Positions 46,067 to 52,490 of a stretch of DNA of 52,490 bases are shown here, piece after piece (position 1 is the stretch's first letter; every line of letters begins with the position of its first letter). The stretch is from Terriglobia bacterium (GTDB taxonomy: Bacteria; Acidobacteriota; Terriglobia; Terriglobales; Acidobacteriaceae). The position numbers were made by a program, and so were the translations under genes. The stretch spans positions 1 to 52,490 of the forward strand of contig JAIQFT010000044.1 of the NCBI GenBank assembly GCA_020073185.1. Direction: 5' to 3'. The notes beneath the pieces were generated by a model. It saw nothing but the letters and a program-made list of their open reading frames with translations. It was not told the DNA's origin and did no database searches.

Positions 46067-48934
46067 GTGAGCTGCGCAACGTCCCAACCCGAACTTGGAC
46101 ACTTCCATCCTGCGAGGGAGTCGCGTCCTCTGCCGCGCGAGCTGAAGGATTTCTGCGGCTTTCACGCCGGAGAGACGATTCTGGTTTGTGGCTGCGGCTC
46201 TTCGTTGGCGCAGTTGGTTGCTCCAGAGAGGTTCATTACTATCGGGGTGAATGATGTTGGCCGGCTCTTCCAGCCCGACTACCTGGTTGTATTGAACCCC
46301 AGGCAGCAGTTCCAAGGCGACCGTTTTCGCTTTGTCGAGGAGAGCCGGGCGCGCGCCATCTTTACCCAGTTGGATCTGGGGATCCGCCACCCGCACATCG
46401 TAAAAATCCGTCTGGGAAGGTACGGCGGCGTTGATTGTTCTGATCCTACCTCGCTGCACTTTGCGCGTAACTCTCCCTACCTTGCGCTGTGTCTGGCGAT
46501 CCATATGGGAGCGAAGAGGATCGGGTTAATCGGCGTCGATTTCACCCAGGACCATTTTTTTGCGCGCACGGGCCAGCACCCGCTTACACGGGAACTCCCT
46601 CAGATTGACCAGGAATACGCACGGTTGCACGCTGCTTGCCGGGACAACGGCATCGAGATCGTCAATCTGAGCGTCCACAGTCGCCTCACCGCTTTTCCAC
46701 ACCTTTCCTTGCAGGAATTCTATGGTGTCGAGGCGGCCTCGCTTCGCATCGTTTCCTATTCCACAACCCCGATGGCGGGTGTGCCCGCGATCCTGTCCAG
46801 GTGTATCGCTGCGTGCACACCGCATCAGCCTCGCTGCGTCGTCGCCACCAACAGCTACGGCAATGGAGTGAGCTTTGAGGGAGATGTGGAGTGGGGACGC
46901 TCACCGGAAGAGGCGCGTGAACTTCTGCGGTCCGCCGATCTGGTTATCGTTCATAACGGCAAGATTGATTTCGCGCACCGTTCTCTGTTTGCGCGTAAGG
47001 CTGTCATTACCATGGCCCATAACTACGCGTGGAACGTGGATACGACCTTCGTCGAGCAAGGTTATCCGGGCGTGGTGGTAGGACAGTATCAGGCGACACT
47101 CCCGGAATTTAAGACGTGGCAGGTGGTGCCCAACCCCGTACCGTTGTGGGAGAAAGAGTTTCAACCCGGCCTGAAACAGCCGCCGATCACGATTTGCTAC
47201 ACGCCTTCAGGAAAGCATGATCATTACCCCGTGAATTCCAGGCTGCACTGGCACTCGAAGGGGTATGAAACCACGGTGCGCGTCTTACGGGTGCTGGCGC
47301 GCCAGTATCCACTGCGGCTTGAGTTAATCGACACACGTCAGATCTCTCATGCTGAGTCGCTGGCGAAGAAGCGCCGTGCTCATATCGTGATTGACGAATG
47401 CGTCACCGGCAGCTATCACCGCAACAGCTTAGAAGGGCTGGCGTGCGGTTGTGTTGTCGTTAACGGCCTCGGCCGTGTTCCCGCCATCGTGGAGGCATTT
47501 TGCTCCTGTGCTCCCAGCGACAGAGATGTGCCATTTGTGTGTGCCGGGCTCGACAATCTGGAAGAGGTAATCACGCTGCTGATCTCAAATGGCGCCGAGG
47601 CGCTGCTGCAGCAAGGCAGGCATAACCGCTCTTGGATGGAATCGCATTGGAATTTCACTCAGCAGTGGCAACGGTTTTGGCAACCGGTTGTCGGGGCCGC
47701 ATTGGGGAAAGCCCGTAGTGCGGGCTCTTGGATGGCCATTCCGCCTAAAGTACAGACGAATGGAGCTAACCACATGAGTGCAGCAACTCGGAGGCAACCG
47801 CCGCCAGGAGTCAGCGTAGTGGTGTGTCATGGCGGCGAAGATAGGCTTGGCCATCTAAGCGCGTCGTTGGCTAATCTGCGCCAGTGCCACGGCGTCAATG
47901 AAATCATAATCGCCGACATGGGAACTTTCCCCTGGGCCGAAGGTTTGGCCAGGAGGCGGGCCGATAAGTACATCTTCATTCGAAATGACGATGCGTTCGA
48001 GCGTGCCCGCTGTCTGAATGTGGGAACAGCAATCGCAGAGTTCGACCTGGTGCTGTGGATAGACAATGACCTGATGGTACCGGCTGGCTTCGTCAACAAT
48101 GCAGTCACGGAGATGCGTGCCCGCCAGTTAGACTATTTGATCCCTTATGTTGCGGTTAACTATCTATCGGAGGCAGATAGTCAAAAGGTCATGGAAGGCG
48201 CCCTTGGCCCTGCTGCGTGCACACCCGTCAACAGCTACCGTGCTCTCTATGTGTGTGGGGCCGCCGGCCTTGTCCGGCAATCGTTTGTTCTTACCTATGG
48301 CGGCCTCTCGGAACTGTTTCGCGGCTGGGGCGGCGAAGATGGAGCCTGGTGGCACAAGGCCAAGCTGCTGGGACAGGCTGGCGTGGTTCAACGGCCGGAC
48401 CAGTATATCTACCACCTCTTTCATGCGAACTCCGGCGCCTACGGAGGTTCACAACATCGTGACAGCAACCCTTATTACTCCAGGAACCTTGCCGTACTCA
48501 CGGAAATGCGTTCCATCAGGGACCGGCAGCTTTATCTCAAGCGCTTCCCCCGTCAACCATTGTTTTCGTGTGAATGGCAGGGGAAAAGGGTTCTCCTTTT
48601 AGGGAAGGCGGTGCCAGAGACTGATGGTTTTGCAACAGAGGACCTTGGGCGCTCCTTAGCGGAGCTCACAGGTGTTCAGGTTGAGCACCAGCCTGCCAAC
48701 GGAGCGTGGGAATGGCATCATCAATCGGATGCAATCGTGATCTTCAGCACGCCTGCAGCGACGGCATTTCTGTCCGATGAATCCTTACGGCGCTTGTGGC
48801 AGAAAACCATCGTTCTACACAGCGGTGGAGACTTGAACGATATCGTCGTGGAGCGGCTTAAGAGAGCTGGCGGGATTCTCGCAATGCAAAGTCCTGACCT
48901 GCAGGCGCTTCAGCACGCTGGCCTTCGCCCCTGA
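46067..48934 (+). CDS. Multidomain glycosyltransferase (MptE/DUF115-like, GT4-like and GT2-like)
   Basis: This 955-residue protein has three parts. Residues about 30–230 resemble the DUF115/Maf flagellin-glycosylation fold (ILVCGCGSSLAQLVAP, then GAKRIGLIGVDFTQDHFF). Residues 240–560 look like a GT-B glycosyltransferase (ADLVIVHNGKID, and SLEGLACGCVVVNGLG near the end). Residues 575–840 are GT-A-like with VSVVVCHGG, LWIDNDLM as the metal-binding acidic motif, and the C-terminal FRGWGGEDGAWW typical of galactosyltransferase-like enzymes. An internal ATG at 47774 with GGAG upstream marks the start of the third part, suggesting a fused gene. GTG 46067 is used. Glycosylation of particle or surface proteins is plausible. 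Confidence 0.82.
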   Translation: MSCATSQPELGHFHPARESRPLPRELKDFCGFHAGETILVCGCGSSLAQLVAPERFITIGVNDVGRLFQPDYLVVLNPRQQFQGDRFRFVEESRARAIFTQLDLGIRHPHIVKIRLGRYGGVDCSDPTSLHFARNSPYLALCLAIHMGAKRIGLIGVDFTQDHFFARTGQHPLTRELPQIDQEYARLHAACRDNGIEIVNLSVHSRLTAFPHLSLQEFYGVEAASLRIVSYSTTPMAGVPAILSRCIAACTPHQPRCVVATNSYGNGVSFEGDVEWGRSPEEARELLRSADLVIVHNGKIDFAHRSLFARKAVITMAHNYAWNVDTTFVEQGYPGVVVGQYQATLPEFKTWQVVPNPVPLWEKEFQPGLKQPPITICYTPSGKHDHYPVNSRLHWHSKGYETTVRVLRVLARQYPLRLELIDTRQISHAESLAKKRRAHIVIDECVTGSYHRNSLEGLACGCVVVNGLGRVPAIVEAFCSCAPSDRDVPFVCAGLDNLEEVITLLISNGAEALLQQGRHNRSWMESHWNFTQQWQRFWQPVVGAALGKARSAGSWMAIPPKVQTNGANHMSAATRRQPPPGVSVVVCHGGEDRLGHLSASLANLRQCHGVNEIIIADMGTFPWAEGLARRRADKYIFIRNDDAFERARCLNVGTAIAEFDLVLWIDNDLMVPAGFVNNAVTEMRARQLDYLIPYVAVNYLSEADSQKVMEGALGPAACTPVNSYRALYVCGAAGLVRQSFVLTYGGLSELFRGWGGEDGAWWHKAKLLGQAGVVQRPDQYIYHLFHANSGAYGGSQHRDSNPYYSRNLAVLTEMRSIRDRQLYLKRFPRQPLFSCEWQGKRVLLLGKAVPETDGFATEDLGRSLAELTGVQVEHQPANGAWEWHHQSDAIVIFSTPAATAFLSDESLRRLWQKTIVLHSGGDLNDIVVERLKRAGGILAMQSPDLQALQHAGLRP

Positions 48935-49023
48935 CCATTCCTCGGCTGGATAACAGCATGGATCCATTGCGTACCACGGCCATTCGGCTTCTTCAGCCGC
49001 TTTCCATGATTCTGGGAGGGGCA

Positions 49024-50529
49024 ATGCCTCAAGCTGTTAATCGCGTGAGTTGTACTGCTGAAGAGGCGAAACACCCGAACGACAACGAGCGGCGGCACGT
49101 CGCGAGCCCCCTCCATAAAGTGAGCATTCTGATCACCAGTTTCCTGCGTTTTGGCTATTTAAAGAACTGTCTCGCGGGAATCGAGAAGAATCTGCCTGAA
49201 TGCAAGGTCATTGTCGTCGATGACAGTGGTGATACGTCCCTGGGCAGTAGTGAGATGGGACGTGTGTTCATTTATCTCCCATTCGATTCCGGTCTTTCAG
49301 CTAAGAGTAACGCTGGTGTGAGAGCCTGCATGACCGATTACCTCCTTATGGGCTCGGATGATTTCGATTTCAGTACGGATGAGGCGCGTGCAGGGATCGA
49401 GAAGCTGGTAAGAGTGCTGGATGAGCACGCAATTGTTGATGTTGCGGGTGGGCATCACAATGACCAGCGTTATGAGGGCTTCTTAGAGTCAGTACCGGGC
49501 ACATACATCAAAGAAACACGCATTTTTGGGCCGAATGGTCCGCAGGGATCTTCACGTTCACTTAGCGAGAACTACGAGTTCTACAAAGTCGATCTGATCG
49601 TGAACTACTTCCTCGCACGCACGGAGTCAATCAGGCCGTTTCCATGGGACGAGCGCATGAAGATCGGCGGCGAACACGGCGATTGGTTTCTCACGCTAAA
49701 GGATGCTGCCAAAACCGTCGTGTGGGTACCAGGCGTGAACATCAATGAGCAGGCGCATGACAGAAGCAAGGAGCATCCCGACTATGGCAAGTACCGTGGG
49801 CGCGCTATAAGCTTGGGCCACAAGATCTTCCTGGAAAAGCGCGGCGTCCGCGATTACTGCGGTTTCGATGATCCGGTTCCAGCGGCGATCAAGCCCGCGT
49901 CAAGAATGTTGCTCGCCATCATCACCTGCAAAGAGAATGCAGATCGCGTAAGGGCACAAAACGACACTTGGATTCCCAGGGCCGTTGCTGCCGGTTATCA
50001 CGTGCAGATATTCGATGGCGAACGTCTCGGCGTGCCTGATGATTATTACTCGCTCATTCAAAAGACCCAAGCTGTGTGCCAATGGGCAATAAACCATGGA
50101 TATGAGCGGTTGCTCAAAGTCGATGATGATTGCTGTATCCGCGTCGATCATCTTCACCCAACCAACTTCGATTACGCGGGCATTGTCGTCGCGGCTAACG
50201 ATTGTGGTTCAATCATTCCGCCCGGTGTGCCGCCCAAACCGAAAGGAACATATCCGTATAACTATGCATCAGGCGGCGCATATTGGCTGTCGCGCAAAGC
50301 CATGGCGATCATCGCCGATGCCGAGCCGAATGGCGATTGGGCCGAAGATCGTTTTGTAGGCAACACTTTGGCGAGGCATGGTATTTTCGTGCAGCGTATC
50401 TCAGATTACGCATGGGTTACTTCGGATCGCGTGCCGCCTCGCTGGACGGTACTGACGCAAATCCCAACGCCTGCACTAATTCGCGAGGTATTCCGCAGGC
50501 CAGGCAAGTTGCCAGTGCCGAGGCACTGA
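49024..50529 (+). CDS. Bifunctional glycosyltransferase (GT2-like plus GT31-like)
   Basis: This protein of about 501 residues has two transferase-like halves. The N-terminal half has VSILITSFLRFGYLKNCLAG, VIVVDDSGD, LLMGSDDFDF as the metal-binding motif and a later GGEHGDWFLTL acceptor motif, like GT2 or beta-1,4-N-acetylgalactosaminyltransferases. The C-terminal half has LLAIITCKENADRVRAQNDT, LLKVDDDCCIRVDH and YASGGAYWLSRKAM, as in GT31 galactosyltransferase-like enzymes. ATG 49024 is used because GGAGG lies just upstream; ATG 48958, 22 codons earlier, has no clear site. It follows the other glycosyltransferase and is the last gene before a terminator, so the two probably act in series. Confidence 0.83.
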   Translation: MPQAVNRVSCTAEEAKHPNDNERRHVASPLHKVSILITSFLRFGYLKNCLAGIEKNLPECKVIVVDDSGDTSLGSSEMGRVFIYLPFDSGLSAKSNAGVRACMTDYLLMGSDDFDFSTDEARAGIEKLVRVLDEHAIVDVAGGHHNDQRYEGFLESVPGTYIKETRIFGPNGPQGSSRSLSENYEFYKVDLIVNYFLARTESIRPFPWDERMKIGGEHGDWFLTLKDAAKTVVWVPGVNINEQAHDRSKEHPDYGKYRGRAISLGHKIFLEKRGVRDYCGFDDPVPAAIKPASRMLLAIITCKENADRVRAQNDTWIPRAVAAGYHVQIFDGERLGVPDDYYSLIQKTQAVCQWAINHGYERLLKVDDDCCIRVDHLHPTNFDYAGIVVAANDCGSIIPPGVPPKPKGTYPYNYASGGAYWLSRKAMAIIADAEPNGDWAEDRFVGNTLARHGIFVQRISDYAWVTSDRVPPRWTVLTQIPTPALIREVFRRPGKLPVPRH

Positions 50530-50644
50530 ACCGGCAGACCAGAAGTGAATGTACCCACTACGGAGTCCGGTTTTGAGGTGAGCCTCGCCCTCTGGAACCT
50601 GGAGGACATTTCCGTGAGTTAAGCTGATGTCAGGTTGATTTGCC

Positions 50645-50665
50645 CGCGTCAAAGACGCGTTTTAT
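50645..50665 (+). terminator. Intrinsic terminator after the glycosyltransferase operon
   Basis: CGCGTC (50645–50650) and GACGCG (50654–50659) form a perfect 6-bp stem with a 3-base AAA loop, followed by TTTTAT. This looks like a rho-independent terminator about 115 bases after the last gene of the block, which supports one long plus-strand unit ending here. Confidence 0.55.
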
Positions 50666-50746
50666 CATATCGCGCGTGACGGACCTGAAAGAGGGCTGTG
50701 CTCTACCACTCGAATACGATCAGAAGCGTTACTCAGGAGAGCTATT

Positions 50747-51406
50747 TTGGCGGTGGAATGCGAGTGGTCCCTATCTGCTTCGGCGGCGCCGCGGGATCGA
50801 GCCGGCGTGAAGAGTACAGGGAAATTCGTCGCGTTCTTCGGGCTGGACGAGCCGCCGGAAAAGGCTCCGAAGTTCGTCCGTGGCGTCCCCATCGACAAGG
50901 CAATGGACCCGGACACGCTGCTGGCGACGCAGATGAACGGCGCGGCGCTTTCCAAGCATCATGGCTATCCCGTGCGCGCGCTCGCCCCGGGCTGGATTGG
51001 AGCAGCGTCCTGTAAGTGGCTGGCTGACATTCGCGTCCTCGACAAAGAGTACGAAGGCAACTTCATGAAGCCGGGCTATCGATGCCGAACAACCCGGTAA
51101 CCAAGGGCGGCGACATCATCGGTGACACGACGCCCATCACGCGCCTGAACGTCAAGTCGCTGATCAGGCGCCCGAGCGACGGAACGAAGGTAAAGGCGGA
51201 CAGGCCGGTGCAACTCTCAGGCGTGGCATGGGCCGGCGATGCGGGACGTTACCAAGGTTGCAGTGTCAACCGACGGCCAGAGCTGGCAACCGGCACAACT
51301 CGGAAAAGATCGCGCGAAATACGCTTGGCGCATGTGGCAGTACGCGTGGAAACCGGGCAAGGCGGACGAGTACATGGTCATGGTTCGGGCCTATTGCTTC
51401 GCATAA
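50747..51406 (+). pseudogene. Remnant of a molybdopterin sulfite-oxidase-like gene
   Basis: Three frames must be joined to read this. From about 50747, RDRAGVKSTGKFVAFFG, then PIDKAMDPDTLLATQMNG and HHGYPVRALAPGWIGAASCKW match the C-terminal part of the molybdopterin domain. Near 51078 the reading moves to another frame (TPITRLNVKSLIRRPSDG, start of the dimerisation domain), and near 51238 to a third (VAVSTDGQSWQPAQL, then YAWRMWQYAWK) ending at TAA 51404–51406. The N-terminal half, with the cofactor-binding Cys, is missing. Two frameshifts plus truncation indicate a dead gene. Sequence error could explain the shifts but not the lost N-terminus. Confidence 0.8.
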
Positions 51407-51637
51407 ATTCTAGCCATGCTCGATTTTCGGCCCGACAGCAGCTTGGACTGGGAAGGGAGCGACCACGATCGGATGAACGCAGCTTCGACCCGGCGCGAAG
51501 GGCTACCACCGCAGCGCCGAGTTCCGCCTGCGATGCCCGTCGGCTTCGATCCACGAAGAGAGCCCCCATTCGCCCAGCAGGTCGAACTTGCCTGCGGTGT
51601 TTTCGACAAGCGCTGTGATGCTTAGGTTGCGAATCAC
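51391..51637 (-). pseudogene. Truncated metallo-beta-lactamase-fold hydrolase remnant
   Basis: On the minus strand, GTG at 51637 has AGGGAG upstream and begins IRNLSITALVENTAGK, then LLGEWGLSSWIEADGHR, which matches the start of MBL-fold hydrolases of the dihydropterin-synthase-like group. A shift near 51540 leads to an AAFIRSW segment like the next family motif, after which the gene stops. The metal-binding HxHxDH region is absent. It ends where the sulfite-oxidase-like remnant ends, so a deletion join is likely here. Confidence 0.55.
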
Positions 51638-51666
51638 AACAGCTCCCTTCAATCGACACTCCGATG

Positions 51667-51837
51667 CTAGCGAACAGTAGCGAGTTCGACTTTCATGCAA
51701 ACGGAATCGAGCACCTGCCGGAGATCAGCGATGAGGTTTCCGACGTCCTCGATTCCAACCGAATAGCGACACAAGCCGTCACTGAACTTTTGCTCAGCGG
51801 CTGCGTTAATCGTATCGAAGCCGTATGGCCTCGTCTT
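51667..51837 (-). pseudogene. C-terminal remnant of a Cys/Met-metabolism PLP enzyme
   Basis: A minus-strand frame reads EQKFSDGLCRYSVGIEDVGN followed by LIADLRQVLDSV, which is the conserved C-terminus of cystathionine gamma-synthase or O-acetylhomoserine sulfhydrylase-type enzymes. All of the PLP-binding core is missing. It lies right after the CGGC gene on the same strand and overlaps its last few codons, so I read it as a leftover from a rearrangement, not a gene. Confidence 0.65.
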
Positions 51838-52240
51838 CGACGACATGCTTGATCCTCTCCCGCCATTCCGGAGATTCCCAAGTTCCCAGTGCATCGTGAG
51901 TCAGGAAATACTTCTGGGGAATCGGATGGGTGCCGACGACCGCCCGAATCTCGTAGCGTTTGTCGATGAATTTGCAGAAGTCGTCGATGTGCGGACAAGG
52001 AGGGTATCCGACGACCACACCGGTGGCTAAATGCACGACCTCCGCTCCGTTCTTTTTCATTTCCTCCGGAGCGTACTCTACATTTCCGCCTGGACATCCG
52101 TCACACGTGGTGTAGCCCACGAGCGTTACATCTCGGCCTTCGTATAGGCGGAATGCTCCTTCACGAGCCTGTAGTGCCCTGAAGCACTTCCCCCCAGCGC
52201 ACGTACGGTAACGATTGCAGATTATGATTCCAATCTTCAC
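51806..52240 (-). CDS. CGGC-domain protein
   Basis: This 144-residue protein matches the CGGC-domain family of small cysteine-rich, probably metal-binding proteins. It begins KIGIIICNRYRTCAGGKCFR, has the hallmark YTTCDGCPGGNVEY and a later VVVGYPPCPHIDDF, giving a set of conserved Cys residues. GTG 52240 is used as the start. The gene points against the injection-system block and seems unrelated to it. Length is normal for the family and no frameshift is seen. Its role is not established. Bases 52241–52490 hold no gene that I can support, though a partial frame could enter from the right edge. Confidence 0.82.
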   Translation of the reverse strand: MKIGIIICNRYRTCAGGKCFRALQAREGAFRLYEGRDVTLVGYTTCDGCPGGNVEYAPEEMKKNGAEVVHLATGVVVGYPPCPHIDDFCKFIDKRYEIRAVVGTHPIPQKYFLTHDALGTWESPEWRERIKHVVEDEAIRLRYD

Positions 52241-52490
52241 TCGATCGCACTACTGTCCAAATTAGCTGAGACCACGGTTCAGCGTCATTGAAAACGGGAG
52301 ACATAATCTTCCTCTCCCGCCTTCGCCCAAAGCAGGTTGGCCCCGCGAAACCTCGATTGCGCCTCCCGAAATCGCTAATTCGGCCAAGGTCTGCTCTTGG
52401 GGAAACGGCTGCTGTCCAACTACTGCCCGGCCATCGCGAGTTGCTCCGGCAGCAAATCGGGCGGCTCCGGCGCTTGAAACGGATGGTCGA

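Noticed and set aside
52241-52490. Partial gene entering from the right edge on the minus strand
   Set aside because: Short frames occur, one starting DHPFQAPEPPDLLPEQ and then stopping, but nothing matches a family well enough to report.

Overview
The window is dominated by one very large, collinear plus-strand gene block (about 0.35–50.5 kb) encoding an extracellular contractile injection system (eCIS, phage-tail-like particle of the Pvc/Afp type) with an unusual accessory set. The DNA is GC-rich, with closely packed genes and many 4-nt stop/start overlaps. A sigma-54-type activator, an Lgt homologue and a CGGC-domain protein suggest a GC-rich environmental bacterium. An acidobacterium-like source is my guess from gene style only; there is no rRNA, tRNA or housekeeping marker here to prove it.

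Layout. (1) 0.35–9.4 kb, upstream module: a tandem-patatin phospholipase with internal membrane helices, a 1034-residue protein of unknown function, a three-helix membrane protein and an Amidase_2 peptidoglycan amidase with a C-terminal SH3-like segment. (2) 9.5–11.4 kb, control: a bacterial enhancer-binding-type regulator (AAA+ plus Fis-like HTH) with an inverted repeat just upstream, then a small winged-helix-like protein. (3) 11.4–20.2 kb, tube and sheath: Pvc16-like DUF4255 terminator/cap, a conserved unknown, sheath 1, tube 1, a giant 1049-residue sheath 2 carrying fibronectin-III-like insertions, tube 2, and a Pvc7-like LysM tube initiator with a Gly/Ser-rich tail. (4) 20.2–33.6 kb, spike and baseplate: a 57-residue protein, a spike split into separate gpD-like and gpV-like genes, a 570-residue protein with a strongly hydrophobic C-terminus, gp25-like, gpJ-like, a beta-propeller/gpI fusion, a pair of related baseplate/fibre-type proteins and an IPT/TIG-domain protein. 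(5) 33.6–36.6 kb: an exported, C-terminally anchored protein whose reading frame is broken near 35.38 kb, and an Lgt-like membrane enzyme. (6) 36.6–45 kb: a 712-residue unknown, the Pvc15-like double-AAA ATPase, and a 1362-residue DUF4157 (eCIS leader) protein with nine Lys/Glu/Pro repeats and an HNH-like nuclease core, which is the best candidate for a toxic cargo. (7) 45–50.5 kb: a TPR protein and two multidomain glycosyltransferases, closed by a hairpin terminator. (8) 50.7–52.5 kb: a patch of gene remnants (molybdopterin sulfite-oxidase-like, metallo-beta-lactamase-like, C-terminus of a Cys/Met-metabolism PLP enzyme) and a minus-strand CGGC-domain gene, marking the edge of the system.

Working model (inference). 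Sheath, tube, baseplate and cap genes build a contractile particle, the ATPase assists assembly, and the DUF4157 protein and perhaps the patatin are payloads. The extra membrane, lipidation, amidase and glycosyltransferase genes suggest that the particle or its partners are attached to, released through, or decorated at the cell envelope. No PAAR tip gene, long tape-measure gene or convincing long host-recognition fibre gene was recognised. Start codons were chosen by ribosome-binding-site position and gene overlap.
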